NCBI RefSeq assembly: GCF_900102745.1
Contig: NZ_FMZF01000009.1
Location: 1 to 60,054, forward strand
Direction of reading: 5' to 3'
DNA from: Geodermatophilus telluris
Lineage (GTDB): Bacteria > Actinomycetota > Actinomycetes > Mycobacteriales > Geodermatophilaceae
Length of the DNA: 60,054 nucleotides
Both the position numbers and the translations under genes were made by a program. Under the pieces are notes generated by a model that saw only the letters and a list, made by a program, of their open reading frames with translations, was not told where the DNA came from and ran no database searches. Numbering within the stretch: position 1 is the stretch's first letter; each line of letters begins with the position of its first letter. This document shows, one piece after another, positions 16,475 to 25,835 of this stretch.

Positions 16475-16539
16475 GGCCTGGGTACCGGTGCCCCGGCCCC
16501 AGCAGCGGGCCTCCCCGATCCGTCTCCCCCGGAGGTCCC

Positions 16540-17592
16540 GTGGACGTCGTCGACACCCCCACCCCCGAGCTGCAGACCATGCCGCTCGGGCTCTACGACC
16601 TGGTCACGTACTCGATCGTGGCCGCGGGCTTCGCCCTGCTCGCCTACTTCCTGTACTCGTGGACCAGCCGGGAGGAGGTGGGCGTCCGGTACCGGCCCGC
16701 GGTCCTGGCCGGGCTGTGCATCGCCGCGGTGGCCACGCTGTCCTACCTGGTGCTCTTCATCCGGTGGGACAGCGGCTTCACCCTCTCCGGCGGGGTGTTC
16801 GTGCCGGAGGCGGAGTCGGCGCGCGCGACGATCTACCCCCGCTACGTCGACTGGACCGTCACCGTCCCGCTGCTGACCGCCGAGCTGCTCGCGGTCTGCT
16901 CGCTGGCCGGCGCCCGCGCCCGCAACCTGCGCTTCTCGACGATGGCGGCGGCGTTCCTCATGATCCTGACCGGGTTCCTCGGCTCCCAGGTGCTGGCCGA
17001 GGGCCGCGACCGGACGGCGCTGGTCGTCTGGGGGCTGATCAGCACCGCGTTCTACGCCTACCTCTACGTCGCGCTGATCGGTGCGGTGCGCGCGTCGCTG
17101 CCCTCCATGAGCACCGAGGCCGGCCGCAGCCTGCGCAACGCCGCGATCGTGCTGCTGGGCACCTTCGGCGTGTACCCGCTGGTCTACGCCGTCCCGGTGT
17201 TCGTCGACGTCACCCCGGCGTGGCTGGCCGGCATGCAGGTCGCCTACTCCGCCGCCGACGTGCTGGCCAAGGTGGGCTTCGGCGTGCTGGTGCACAAGGT
17301 GGCCAAGATGCGGACCGCGGAGGACGTCGCCGCCGGGATCGACACCCACCCGGAGTCGGTGTGGGTGAGCCACGTCCACCACAGCGAGGCCGTGCTGCCC
17401 GCGACGCAGCGCGAGCGCACGCGCTTCGTGGACAACGCCGTCGACCCGGCACCGGAGTTCGCCGACCACCCGCGGCGCCCGCACGAGCACCACGAGGTCG
17501 AGCACGTGCGCGGGCTCGGCGCCGAGGACGGCCGCGTGCCGGACGCCGACGCCCGCCGCGGGGCCACCCGGGCGCCGTCCGCGCGGGCCTGA
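16540..17592 (+). CDS. Microbial rhodopsin, outward proton-pump type (DTE)
   Basis: A ~350-residue seven-helix retinal protein. Helix C reads RYVDWTVTVPLLTAEL: Asp104, Thr108 and Glu115 occupy the bacteriorhodopsin D85/T89/D96 positions, the DTE set of proton pumps such as proteorhodopsin. Arg101 is the R82 equivalent. Helix G (YSAADVLAKVGFGVL) has Asp240 and the retinal Schiff-base Lys244. The ~90-residue C-terminal tail is His/Glu/Arg-rich and has no counterpart in typical pumps. GTG 16540 follows GGAGG with a short spacer. The Brp/Blh gene directly downstream supplies retinal. Light-driven H+ export is inferred from motifs. Confidence 0.93.
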   Translation: MDVVDTPTPELQTMPLGLYDLVTYSIVAAGFALLAYFLYSWTSREEVGVRYRPAVLAGLCIAAVATLSYLVLFIRWDSGFTLSGGVFVPEAESARATIYPRYVDWTVTVPLLTAELLAVCSLAGARARNLRFSTMAAAFLMILTGFLGSQVLAEGRDRTALVVWGLISTAFYAYLYVALIGAVRASLPSMSTEAGRSLRNAAIVLLGTFGVYPLVYAVPVFVDVTPAWLAGMQVAYSAADVLAKVGFGVLVHKVAKMRTAEDVAAGIDTHPESVWVSHVHHSEAVLPATQRERTRFVDNAVDPAPEFADHPRRPHEHHEVEHVRGLGAEDGRVPDADARRGATRAPSARA

Positions 17593-17594
17593 GC

Positions 17595-18599
17595 GTGCGG
17601 TCGCCCCTGGAGCTCCGGACGGCGGACCGGGCCGGTACCCCGTTCGCCGTCCCGGCCCGGGCCGCGACCGCCGTCTCGCTGGCCGCCGCGGGTGCGGTGG
17701 TCCTCGTCGAGGTCACCGCCGGCTGGGGGGACCTGGCCTGGCTGCCCCTCGTCGCCGGGCTGCTGCTGGGAGTTCCGCACGGCGCCGTCGACCACCTGGT
17801 GCCGGCCTACCGGTTGCGCTGGGGGCCGGCCCGGCTGGCCGCGTTCGCGCTGGGCTACGCCGTCGTCGCCGCGGCCGCCTGGCTGGTGTTCCGGGCCGCG
17901 CCGGGCCCCGCCCTCGCCGTGTTCGTGCTGCTGTCGGCGTGGCACTTCGGCACCGGCGAGACCGCCTTCGCCGACCTGCGCGCGGATCGGCCCGTGCGGC
18001 GGGCCGCGCTGCCCGGCGCGGTGCTCGGCGGCCTGGTGCTGCTGGTGCCCCTCGTGCGCGGGGCGGAGCAGGCGGCGCCGGTGGTCGCCGCGGTGGTGCC
18101 CGGCAGCGACGGCAGGCTCCCGCCGGGCGTGGGTGCGGTGGTGCTCGCCGTGGTGCTGCCCGCCGCGGCCGCCCTGGCCGTCGCCCTGCTGCTGGAGGCC
18201 CGCTGGGCGGAGGCGGCCGAGGTCGGCGCGCTCGCCGTGCTGGTGCTCACCGCCCCGCCGCTGGCGGCCTTCGGGGTGTACTTCGGCTGCTGGCACTCGG
18301 TGCGCCACACCGCCCGCGTGCTGGCCGAGGACCCGGCCAACGCCCCCGACCTGGTCGCGGGCCGGCTGGGTGCCCCCCTGCGCCGGTTCGCCGTCGCGGC
18401 CGCGCTGCCCACGGTCGCGGTGCTCGCCGTCCTCGGGCTGCTGTGGTCGGCCGCCGGCGGCTGGCGCGGCCTGCTCGCCACCGACCTGCCGCTGCTGGCC
18501 GCGCTGACCGTGCCGCACGCCCTGGTCGTCGCCTGGCTCGACCGCGCGGCTCCCGGCCCGGCCCGGCCCCGCGCCCGGGGCGGCCACGTGGCACGGTGA
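17595..18599 (+). CDS. blh: Brp/Blh-type beta-carotene 15,15'-dioxygenase
   Basis: A ~334-residue integral membrane enzyme that cleaves beta-carotene into two retinals. The conserved His residues sit in GVPHGAVDH (near residue 60), SAWHFGTGE (~115), CWHSVRHT (~235) and TVPHALVV (~305), the expected iron ligands. Membrane helices separate them. GTG 17595 begins 2 bases after the rhodopsin stop, so both are in one transcript. The beta-carotene source (crt genes) is not in this window. Confidence 0.92.
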   Translation: MRSPLELRTADRAGTPFAVPARAATAVSLAAAGAVVLVEVTAGWGDLAWLPLVAGLLLGVPHGAVDHLVPAYRLRWGPARLAAFALGYAVVAAAAWLVFRAAPGPALAVFVLLSAWHFGTGETAFADLRADRPVRRAALPGAVLGGLVLLVPLVRGAEQAAPVVAAVVPGSDGRLPPGVGAVVLAVVLPAAAALAVALLLEARWAEAAEVGALAVLVLTAPPLAAFGVYFGCWHSVRHTARVLAEDPANAPDLVAGRLGAPLRRFAVAAALPTVAVLAVLGLLWSAAGGWRGLLATDLPLLAALTVPHALVVAWLDRAAPGPARPRARGGHVAR

Positions 18600-18603
18600 C
18601 GGC

Positions 18604-19455
18604 GTGGTGAACGTCCTGTCGATCCAGTCGCACGTCGCCTACGGGCACGTGGGCAACTCCTCGGCCGTCTTCCCGCTGCAGCGCCTCGGCGTCGAGGTGT
18701 GGCCGGTGCACACCGTGCAGTTCTCCAACCACACCGGCTACGGCGCCTGGACCGGGCGGGTCTTCGACGGGCAGGCCGTCGAGGAGGTCGTCGACGGCAT
18801 CGCCGACCGCGGCGTGCTGGGCACCGCCGACGCCGTCCTGTCGGGGTACCTGGGCTCGGCCGACATCGGGCACGCCGTGGTCGGCACGGTCGGCCGGGTG
18901 CGCGCGGCCAACCCCGACGCCGTCTACTGCTGCGACCCGGTCATCGGCGACGTCGGCCGCGGCGTGTTCGTCCGGCCCGGCATCGAGGAGCTCATGCGGG
19001 AGGTCGCCGTCCCGGCCGCCGACCTGGTGACCCCCAACCACTACGAGCTCGACCTGCTCGCGCAGACGACGACCCGGACGCTGGACGAGGTCAAGGGCGC
19101 CGTCGCGGCGGTGCAGGGGCTGGGCCCGCGGGTGGTGCTGACCACGTCGCTGGTGGCCGAGGACACCCCGGACGACGCCGTGGACCTGCTCGCCTCCGAG
19201 GGCGGCCGGCACTTCCGGGTGCGCACGCCGCGGCTGTCGGTGGCGGTCAACGGCGCCGGGGACGCGATCGCCGCGCTGTTCCTGGCGCACTGGCTCGACA
19301 CCCGCTCGGCCGGCGAGGCCCTGGGCCGGGCCGCGGCCAGCGTGTGGGGGCTGCTGCGGCGCACCGAGGAGGCCGGCTCGCGGGAGGTCCTGCTCGTGGC
19401 CGCCCAGGACGAGTTCGTGTCGCCGTCGCGGAGCTTCCCCGTCGAGGAGGTGTGA
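18604..19455 (+). CDS. pdxY: Pyridoxal kinase PdxY
   Basis: This 283-residue ribokinase-fold enzyme makes pyridoxal 5'-phosphate in B6 salvage. [20 protein letters not shown] is the PdxY/PdxK N-terminal signature, CDPVIGD (near residue 110) and [10 protein letters not shown] follow, and [20 protein letters not shown] carries the anion-hole GAGD with the catalytic Asp. The GTG at 18604 lies 4 bases after blh, so it may be transcribed with the rhodopsin unit, although the functions are not obviously linked. Confidence 0.92.
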   Translation: MVNVLSIQSHVAYGHVGNSSAVFPLQRLGVEVWPVHTVQFSNHTGYGAWTGRVFDGQAVEEVVDGIADRGVLGTADAVLSGYLGSADIGHAVVGTVGRVRAANPDAVYCCDPVIGDVGRGVFVRPGIEELMREVAVPAADLVTPNHYELDLLAQTTTRTLDEVKGAVAAVQGLGPRVVLTTSLVAEDTPDDAVDLLASEGGRHFRVRTPRLSVAVNGAGDAIAALFLAHWLDTRSAGEALGRAAASVWGLLRRTEEAGSREVLLVAAQDEFVSPSRSFPVEEV

Positions 19456-19505
19456 GCTCCGTCCTCCACCCGGCGGCCCCGGGAGGAGGACCGCAGCATG
19501 GTCGG

Positions 19506-20966
19506 GTGAGCGTCTTCCGGACCAAGCCCGTCGAACGCCTCGGTGACGAGGGCGAGGGACCCAGCGCCGCCGGTGTGGGCCACCTGCGCAAGCGGCTGTC
19601 GGCCCGCCACCTCGTCGGCTTCGGCATCGGCGTGGTCATCGGCACCGGGATCTTCACCCTCACCGGGGTCGCCGCCCGCGACATCGCGGGGCCGGCGGTG
19701 GTGGTCTCCTTCGTCATCGCCGGCGTCGTCGCCCTGCTGGCCGCGCTCTGCTACGCCGAGCTCGCCTCCTCCGCTCCGACCGCGGGCAGCGCCTACTCCT
19801 ACGCCTACGCCACGGCCGGCGAGGTGGTCGCCTGGGTGATCGGCTGGGACCTGTTCCTGGAGTTCGCGCTGGGCGCGGCGGTGGTCGCGCGCGGCTGGTC
19901 GGGCTACGTCGGCAACCTGCTCGACCTCCCGCCCTCGCTGTTCGGCGAGGAGGCGCCGGTCAACGTCGGGGCCGCGCTCATCGTGGTGGTGCTGACCGCG
20001 GTGGCGGTGCTGGGCATCCGCGAGTCGGCCCGGGTCACCGCGCTGCTCGTCGTGGTCAAGGTCGCCGTCTGCGTGTTCGTGATCGTGGCCGGCGCCTGGT
20101 TCGTGCGCGGCGCCAACCTCACCCCGTTCGTGCCCGAGGGCCGGCCGGCCGAGGGCAGCGGCGGGCTGGCCCAGCCGCTCGTCCAGGCCGTCGCCGGCAT
20201 CGACCCGGTGGCGTTCGGCATCGGCGGCGTGCTCACCGCCGCGGCCGTCGTCTTCTTCTCCTACACCGGCTTCGAGGCCGTGGCGAACCTGTCGGAGGAG
20301 ACCCGCCGCCCCGGCCGCGACCTGCCGCTGGGCCTGTTCGGCACCCTGGGCCTGGCCACCGTCCTCTACGTCGGCGTCTCCCTGGTGGTGGTCGGGATGG
20401 TGCCCTACGACCGGATCGACCCGGGGGCGCCGATCGCCGACGCCTTCGACCAGGTGGGCCTCGGCTGGGCGTCGGCCCTGATCTCGCTGGCCGCCGTCGC
20501 CGGGCTCACCTCGGTGATCCTCGTCGACCTGATCACCGTCGGGCGGATCGGCTTCGCGATGGGCCGCGACGGGCTGCTGCCGCAGTCGGTCGCGCGGGTG
20601 AGCCCCCGCACCGGGACGCCGGCGCGGGTGACCCTGCTGTTCGCCGTCCTCGTCCTGGCGATGGCGACGTTCGTGCCGCTGAACGCCCTGGCCGACCTGG
20701 TGAGCATCGGCACGCTGTTCGCCTTCCTGCTGGTGTCGCTCGCCGTCGTCGTGCTGCGCCGCACCCGCCCGGACATGCCCCGCCCGTTCCGGGTGCCGCT
20801 GTCCCCCGCGGTGCCGCTGCTGTCGGCGCTGGCCTGCCTGTACCTGATGCTCAACCTGAGCATCGAGACGTGGCTGCGCTTCCTCGCCTGGCTGGCCGTC
20901 GGGCTCGTCGTCTACGGGGTGTACGGCTACCGCCACTCCCGCCTGCGGGACACCGTCCGCTCCTGA
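19506..20966 (+). CDS. APC-superfamily amino acid permease
   Basis: This ~486-residue transporter has 12 predicted helices. GFGIGVVIGTGIFTLTGVAA is helix 1 with the GTGIF substrate-binding break, and FFSYTGFEAVANLSEETRRP is helix 6 with its conserved SEE loop. The family includes cationic amino acid transporters; the substrate here is unknown. GTG 19506 is used; GTG 19452, overlapping the pdxY stop, is a possible 18-codon-longer start. A GGAGGAGGA site lies upstream, between the two. Confidence 0.88.
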   Translation: MSVFRTKPVERLGDEGEGPSAAGVGHLRKRLSARHLVGFGIGVVIGTGIFTLTGVAARDIAGPAVVVSFVIAGVVALLAALCYAELASSAPTAGSAYSYAYATAGEVVAWVIGWDLFLEFALGAAVVARGWSGYVGNLLDLPPSLFGEEAPVNVGAALIVVVLTAVAVLGIRESARVTALLVVVKVAVCVFVIVAGAWFVRGANLTPFVPEGRPAEGSGGLAQPLVQAVAGIDPVAFGIGGVLTAAAVVFFSYTGFEAVANLSEETRRPGRDLPLGLFGTLGLATVLYVGVSLVVVGMVPYDRIDPGAPIADAFDQVGLGWASALISLAAVAGLTSVILVDLITVGRIGFAMGRDGLLPQSVARVSPRTGTPARVTLLFAVLVLAMATFVPLNALADLVSIGTLFAFLLVSLAVVVLRRTRPDMPRPFRVPLSPAVPLLSALACLYLMLNLSIETWLRFLAWLAVGLVVYGVYGYRHSRLRDTVRS

Positions 20967-21054
20967 CCGGGCGGGGGGACGACGCGCCGTGCGGCGGTCA
21001 GCGCCGCGCCGGATCCCGTCGCAGGAGGGGCTGGTTGCGGGGAGGATGGGCACC

Positions 21055-21481
21055 ATGACCGCAGGGGAGCGCGGGGAGCGGGCCGCGGAACGGGCCGAGG
21101 CGGCCGGCCGGCGCAGCCGCGAGCTCGCCGAGCGGCTGGCCCGGCTGAGCGCCGGCACGCTGCCCACGGAGCGCGACGCCCAGCGCGCCCGGGAGGCGGC
21201 CGAGGAGTCGGCGCAGCTGGCCGAGGAGGCCCGGCAGCGCGCGGCCACCGGCCACCGGCCACGAGAACGCCGCCCGTGCCCACGAGGAGGCGGCACGGGT
21301 GCACGAGGCGGCCGCCGACCGCGGGCTGGGGGACCCGGCCGACCACCGCCGGCGGGCGGACGGGCACCGCCGGGGAGCCGAGGCCGACCGCCGTGATGCC
21401 GAGGCGGACCGCCGCGGGGCCGACCGCCGCGAGACCGACGACCTCGAGAGCACCGAGGAGGCACCCGGTGTCCTCGACTGA
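21055..21481 (+). pseudogene. Coiled-coil protein gene, frameshifted by a 7-bp tandem repeat
   Basis: The reading frame from ATG 21055 (GGAGG upstream) gives AGERGERAAERAEAAGRRSR and continues as an Ala/Glu/Arg coiled coil up to 21241. There GGCCACC occurs in 2 6/7 direct copies (21243-21262), and the rest of the protein (AAADRGLGDPADHRRRADGH onward to 21481) lies in the +1 frame. Removing one 7-base unit joins the halves into 139 codons, ending inside the next gene's start region. The unit looks like slippage. No family is recognised; the restored protein would be a charged helical rod. A sequencing error is an alternative. Confidence 0.7.
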
Positions 21482-22772
21482 CCCCGCCCCCGGTACCGGC
21501 CCCTGGCCCGAGGTCCCCGCCGACCGGGTCGTCGACACCCTGGCCGACCTGTCGGTCGCCCACGAGGAGCTGCGCGTCGCCGAGGAGGAGCTGCTCGCGC
21601 AGCAGGAGGAGATCGCCCGGCTGGTCGAGCGCTACGACGCCGAGCGCCGGTGGCGCGCGCACCTGACCGCCGTCCTGCCGGTCGGGCTGTTCGTCACCGA
21701 CGGCGCGGGCAAGGTGGTCGAGGCCAACCCGGCGGTCGCCGGACTGCTGGGCGTGGCCCTGCCGCGCCTGCTCGGCAAGCCGTTCACCGTGTTCCTCGCG
21801 CCGCGCGACGTGCCGGGCTTCCGGACGGCGGTGCGCGAGCTCGCCGCCGGCGTGACCGCCGAGCACCGGACGGCGGTCACCGTGCACGGCCGCGACGGCG
21901 CCCGCGCAGAGGCGGTGCTGTCCGGGGTCGCCGAGGCGACCGGCACCGGCCCGGTCCCGGCGCGCCTGCAGTGGGTGCTCACCACCGACCCGGAGGACGC
22001 CGCCCTCCTCGAGCCGCTGCCGGAGCCCGAGCCGGCGTCCCCGGGCGACGACGCGGCCCCCATCGGCATCGCCGAGGCGCTCGCCGAGCTCACCCGGCTC
22101 GCCTCCGCCGGCGCGGACCGCCGCCAGCTGCTGGGCCGCATGGCCACCCTCGCCCAGCGCGTGGTCCCCTCGTCCTGCTGGGTGAGCGTCACCATCGGCT
22201 CCCCGAGGGACCCGAAGTACATCGGCACCGACTCCACCGCGGCCCAGGAGGCCGACGGCCGCCAGATGCAGGCCGACGAGGGCCCGTGCCTGGACGCCTA
22301 CACCAGCGGCGAGGTGGTCGTCAGCGGCGAGCTGCGCACCGACCCCCGCTGGCCGGTCCTGGCCCGGCTGGCCGTGGCGGGTCCGGTCCGCAGCGTGCTG
22401 GCCGTCCCGGTGGCGCTGGGCGGGGCGCCCACCGGCGTCCTCAACGTCTACTCACCGCGGGTCGACGCGTTCGGGCCGGCCGACCGGCGGGTGGCCGAAC
22501 TGGTCGCCCTGGCCGCGGCCGCGGTGCTGCAGGAGGTGGCCGAGCGCGAGTCGCTGCGCCGGCTGACCTCCAACCTCGAGCAGGCGCTCGCCTCGCGCGC
22601 GGTCATCGACCAGGCCAAGGGGGTGCTCATGAGCCGGCTCGGTGTCGACGCCGACGACGCGTGGGCGCGCCTGGTGACCCTGTCCAACCGGCTCAACGTC
22701 AAGGTGCGCGACCTGGCCCGGCTGGTCGTCGAGGGCCACGCGGACGAGGTCATCGCCGCCGCGGCGCACTGA
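21468..22772 (+). CDS. PAS-GAF-ANTAR regulatory protein
   Basis: This ~434-residue cytoplasmic protein has a short coiled coil (residues 28-58), a PAS domain (~62-175), a GAF domain (~190-340, with DEGPCLDAYTSGEVV and RSVLAVPVALGGAPTGVLNV), and a C-terminal ANTAR domain (~355-425, with ASRAVIDQAKGVLMSRLGVD). ANTAR binds paired RNA hairpins and acts as an antiterminator. GTG 21468 has GAGGAGG upstream and starts inside the last codons of the preceding coiled-coil gene, so they are one unit. The signal sensed is unknown. Confidence 0.87.
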   Translation: MSSTDPAPGTGPWPEVPADRVVDTLADLSVAHEELRVAEEELLAQQEEIARLVERYDAERRWRAHLTAVLPVGLFVTDGAGKVVEANPAVAGLLGVALPRLLGKPFTVFLAPRDVPGFRTAVRELAAGVTAEHRTAVTVHGRDGARAEAVLSGVAEATGTGPVPARLQWVLTTDPEDAALLEPLPEPEPASPGDDAAPIGIAEALAELTRLASAGADRRQLLGRMATLAQRVVPSSCWVSVTIGSPRDPKYIGTDSTAAQEADGRQMQADEGPCLDAYTSGEVVVSGELRTDPRWPVLARLAVAGPVRSVLAVPVALGGAPTGVLNVYSPRVDAFGPADRRVAELVALAAAAVLQEVAERESLRRLTSNLEQALASRAVIDQAKGVLMSRLGVDADDAWARLVTLSNRLNVKVRDLARLVVEGHADEVIAAAAH

Positions 22773-22788
22773 CCCCGGCCGGGGTCAG
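22769..22788. terminator. 20-bp perfect palindrome holding two convergent stop codons
   Basis: CTGACCCCGGCCGGGGTCAG is a perfect 20-base palindrome. It contains the TGA of the PAS-GAF-ANTAR gene (22770-22772) and the TGA (as TCA) of the CheR-PAS gene (22785-22787). It is likely a bidirectional terminator that begins at the stop codons themselves. Confidence 0.65.
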
Positions 22789-24770
22789 CCGTCGGCCGGG
22801 TCCATCAGGACGACGGCACCGCTGCGCCGGCCGGGAGCGGGCGCGAACTCGCTGATCGTCACCCGCACCCGGACGGGGCGGCCGCGGCGGTTGACGGCCC
22901 CCAGCTCCACCGTCTCGTGGGCCGGGCCGTCACCGCCCACCTGCCGGCGCAGCATGGGGTGCAGCTGCGACACCGGCAGGCCGATGTCGAGGTTGAGCAG
23001 GTACTGCCCGACGGCCTCGTCCTCGCGCACGCCCCAGAGGTCCTCGGCCGCGGCGTTCCAGGCGAGCACCTGGAGCTCCGAGTCCACGACGACGACGCCG
23101 GCGCGGAAGCTCGACAGCACGCCGGCCATGAACTGGTTGAGGGTGGCGACCTCGTCGGTGCTGGCGCGCAGCTCCTCGTTGGTGGAGTGGAGCTCGTCGT
23201 TCATCGACTGGAGCTCCTCGTTCATCGTCTCCAGTTCCTCGTTGGTCGACTGGAGCTCCTCGTTGGTGGTCTCCAGCTCCTCGACCGTCGACTGCAGCTC
23301 CTCGTTGGTGGTCTCCAGCTCCTCGTTGGTCGACTGCAGCTCCTCGTAGGCGGTCTCCAGCTGCCGGTTGGCCGACTCCAGCTCGCGCTGCAGCCGCCGG
23401 TAGAGGGTGACGTCCTCGAAGGTGACCGTGGTGCCCAGCGGGCTGCCGTCCTCCCGGGTCAGCGGCACCACCTGGACGTCGTAGACGAGCGTCTCGGTGC
23501 CGGGCTGGTGGCGCTCGACGCCGCGCAGCCAGACGCCGCGCCGGCTGGACACCGCCTCGGCGACCGCGCCGCGCAGCTCCGCCGGCCGGTAGGAGACCTC
23601 GAGGTCCTGGAAGGGGCGGCCCACGTCGCGCTCGTCGACCCGGAACAGCCGCTGCGCCTGGTGGTTGACCACCGCCAGCCGGCCGCCGGCGTCGAGGACC
23701 AGCTGGGCGACCGGCGCCGAGAGCACCGCCTCCCGGCGCAGCCGGGCCAGGTCGCCGTGCCCGGGGTCGCCGTCGGCCTGGACCGGCGCCGGCACCGCCC
23801 TCCGCTCGGCGGCGGGGCCGCCGTCCCGCTTGCGGAAGAACCGGCGGGTGAGGTCCACCGGGGCGAACAGCTGCGCGTGGGACAACAGCATCTCGGCCTT
23901 GCCGAGGAACAGCACGCCGTGGCGGTTGAGCGCGAAGTGCAGCCGGCTGAGGATCCGGTTCTGCGTCTCGGCGTTGAAGTACATGAGGGTGTTGCGGCAC
24001 AGCAGCAGGTCGACGTGCGAGATCGGGGCGTCCTGCACCAGGTCGTTGCGGCCGAAGATCACCGAGCGGCGCAGGTCCTTGCGGAAGGCGAACCGGCTGC
24101 CCTCCTGGGTGAAGTACCGCTCGGTCTCCGTGGGCGTGAGGCCGGCCATCTCTCGCTCGGTGAACAGGGCCTGCCGCGCCTGGGCCAGCGCCTCCTGGTC
24201 GACGTCGGTGGCGTAGATCTTCACCCGCTCGCGGACCTCGTCCACGCCGAGCGCCTCGGCCAGCAGCATGGCCAGGCTGTAGGCCTCCTGCCCGCTGGCG
24301 CACCCGGCGCTCCACAGCCGGATCTGCGGGCCGGCGGCGGCGAGCAGGTCGGGCAGCACGCGCTCGCGCAGGTGCTCCCACGACGGGCGGTCCCGGAAGA
24401 AGCCGGTGACGTTAATGAGGACGGTGTTGAACAGCGGGGCGAACTCGTCGGGGTGGACCTCGAGGAAGTCCTGGTAGTCGGCGACCGACGCGATGCCCAC
24501 CTCGGTCATCCGCCGCCGCACGCGCCGGACCAGGCTCGGCCGCTTGTAGCCGGTGAAGTCGAAGCCGCGCCGCTCGCGCAGGTAGACCAGCAGCGCCTCG
24601 AAGTCCGGGTCCAGGCCGGCCAAGGCGTCGGTGTCGGGGGCCCCGTCCCGACCTCCCGGCTCCTCGACGAGGTCGTCGTCGGTCAGGTCGTCGGCCGGGT
24701 CGTCGGTCAGGTCGTCGGCCGGGTCGTCGGTCAGGTCGTCGTCGGCGCGCGGCCGCGGGTGCTCGGTCAC
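22785..24770 (-). CDS. CheR-type methyltransferase with PAS domains
   Basis: A 661-residue protein. Residues 1-40 are acidic DDLTDDPA repeats. Residues ~52-315 are CheR: NVTGFFRD (120-127) and [20 protein letters not shown] (SAM loop, 152-171) with an [19 protein letters not shown] segment later. A PAS-like region follows (~345-460), then a long 14-residue-repeat coiled coil ([13 protein letters not shown] units) and a second PAS (~535-655). Such CheB/CheR-PAS proteins occur as hybrid sensors; chemotaxis receptors are not in the window, so its role is probably stress or light signalling. GTG 24770 lies 3 bases after the CheB stop. Confidence 0.88.
   Translation of the reverse strand: MTEHPRPRADDDLTDDPADDLTDDPADDLTDDDLVEEPGGRDGAPDTDALAGLDPDFEALLVYLRERRGFDFTGYKRPSLVRRVRRRMTEVGIASVADYQDFLEVHPDEFAPLFNTVLINVTGFFRDRPSWEHLRERVLPDLLAAAGPQIRLWSAGCASGQEAYSLAMLLAEALGVDEVRERVKIYATDVDQEALAQARQALFTEREMAGLTPTETERYFTQEGSRFAFRKDLRRSVIFGRNDLVQDAPISHVDLLLCRNTLMYFNAETQNRILSRLHFALNRHGVLFLGKAEMLLSHAQLFAPVDLTRRFFRKRDGGPAAERRAVPAPVQADGDPGHGDLARLRREAVLSAPVAQLVLDAGGRLAVVNHQAQRLFRVDERDVGRPFQDLEVSYRPAELRGAVAEAVSSRRGVWLRGVERHQPGTETLVYDVQVVPLTREDGSPLGTTVTFEDVTLYRRLQRELESANRQLETAYEELQSTNEELETTNEELQSTVEELETTNEELQSTNEELETMNEELQSMNDELHSTNEELRASTDEVATLNQFMAGVLSSFRAGVVVVDSELQVLAWNAAAEDLWGVREDEAVGQYLLNLDIGLPVSQLHPMLRRQVGGDGPAHETVELGAVNRRGRPVRVRVTISEFAPAPGRRSGAVVLMDPADG
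24681..24740 (-). repeat. 24-bp coding tandem repeat (DDLTDDPA)
   Basis: Two full copies of the 24-base unit GGTCAGGTCGTCGGCCGGGT plus CGTC, then a half unit, encode the acidic N-terminus of the CheR-PAS protein. Perfect copies mean recent expansion and probable length variation between strains. Confidence 0.85.
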
Positions 24771-24773
24771 GGG

Positions 24774-25835
24774 TCAGGACCCGGTCGCCCGCTCGGCCCC
24801 GGCGTCGCCGAGGGCTTCGTCGGCGATGTCGGGCACCGCCTCCCCGTTGAGCGCCCCGCGCTCGAGCAGCCCCCGGAGCAGGGCGGCGGCCTCCTGCGCC
24901 TCGTCGTGCCGGCGGCGGAATGCCTCGGCGCTGTGCCGGTGGCCGCGCTCGGCGGCCCGGTCGCCCATGCGCCGGCTCAGCGCCGCCCGCTCCTCGAGCC
25001 CGCGCAGCGCCATCCACAGCGCGCTCTCCAGGGCCTGCGCCTGCTCGGCGACCAGCGCCTCCGGGGACCACGCGTGCCCGACCCGGCAGCGGAAGCGCTC
25101 CATGCCCCCCTCGGCGATGGTGAACAGGGCGCCGTGGCAGGTCGGGCAGCCGTAGCCGGACGGGGCGCCGGGCCGGTCGTCGTCGTCCATGGCGTGCGCG
25201 TCGAGCTGGGCCATCTCCGTCTCCGTGTCCATCAGCGCCGTCGGCGGCGGCGCGACGGCGACGTCGACCCGCTGCCGCACCAGCCGGTCCAGCAGTTCCG
25301 GCAGCTCGCCGAGGGCGGCCACGTGGTCGGCCCGGCCGACCTCGGCCGCGTGCAGCGGCATGCTCGGGTAGAGCGCGTCCTCGGGGTCCTGGGCGACGGC
25401 GACCCCGCCGCGGGAGCGGATCGCGATGGTGCCGGCGGTGCCGTCGTCGAGCGCCCCGGAGAGCACCACGCCGACCACCCGGGGCCCGCGCGCCTGGGCG
25501 GCCGACCGGAACAGCACGTCGACCGCCGGGCGGTGGCCGTTCTCCCGCGGCCCGCGGGAGAGCACGACGCGGTCGCCGACGACCACCAGGTGCCGGTCGG
25601 GCACTGCCACGGTCACCGTGCCGGGGACCAGCGGCAGGCCGTCCTCGGCCGCCCGGACCGGCAGCCGGGACACCCGCCCGAGGACCGACGCCAGCGCGCT
25701 GCGGCCGCTGGCGGGCATGTGCAGCGCCACCAGGACGGCGGCGGGCAGGTCCTCGGGCAGCCGCGCGCAGAGCTCCCGCAGCGCCTCCACCCCGCCGGCC
25801 GAGGCGCCGACCACCACCAGGTCGCGGGTTGCCAC
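24774..25835 (-). CDS. CheB-type protein-glutamate methylesterase (no receiver domain)
   Basis: A ~353-residue protein. Catalytic Ser12 lies in [12 protein letters not shown], His39 in [14 protein letters not shown] and the Asp in [10 protein letters not shown], so the C-terminal CheB esterase triad is complete. The usual N-terminal receiver domain is absent. The last ~120 residues carry [20 protein letters not shown] and [14 protein letters not shown], a Cys/His element of stand-alone CheB proteins, followed by helices. GTG 25835 follows GGAGG. It would hydrolyse glutamyl-methyl groups placed by the downstream CheR-PAS protein. Confidence 0.9.
   Translation of the reverse strand: MATRDLVVVGASAGGVEALRELCARLPEDLPAAVLVALHMPASGRSALASVLGRVSRLPVRAAEDGLPLVPGTVTVAVPDRHLVVVGDRVVLSRGPRENGHRPAVDVLFRSAAQARGPRVVGVVLSGALDDGTAGTIAIRSRGGVAVAQDPEDALYPSMPLHAAEVGRADHVAALGELPELLDRLVRQRVDVAVAPPPTALMDTETEMAQLDAHAMDDDDRPGAPSGYGCPTCHGALFTIAEGGMERFRCRVGHAWSPEALVAEQAQALESALWMALRGLEERAALSRRMGDRAAERGHRHSAEAFRRRHDEAQEAAALLRGLLERGALNGEAVPDIADEALGDAGAERATGS

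Noticed and set aside
14271..18599. 1,442-codon open frame across the Mo-oxidoreductase and rhodopsin region
   Set aside because: It is the antisense of the oxidoreductase and then runs into the true blh frame; open only because stop codons are rare in GC-rich DNA.
19041..21887. 948-codon minus-strand open frame
   Set aside because: Antisense of pdxY, the permease and the coiled-coil gene. The translation is Gln/His/Arg-rich low complexity without any domain.
23150..23350. Regular 42-bp near-repeats suggesting a CRISPR array
   Set aside because: They lie inside the CheR-PAS gene in frame and encode the [13 protein letters not shown] coiled coil; there are no spacers.
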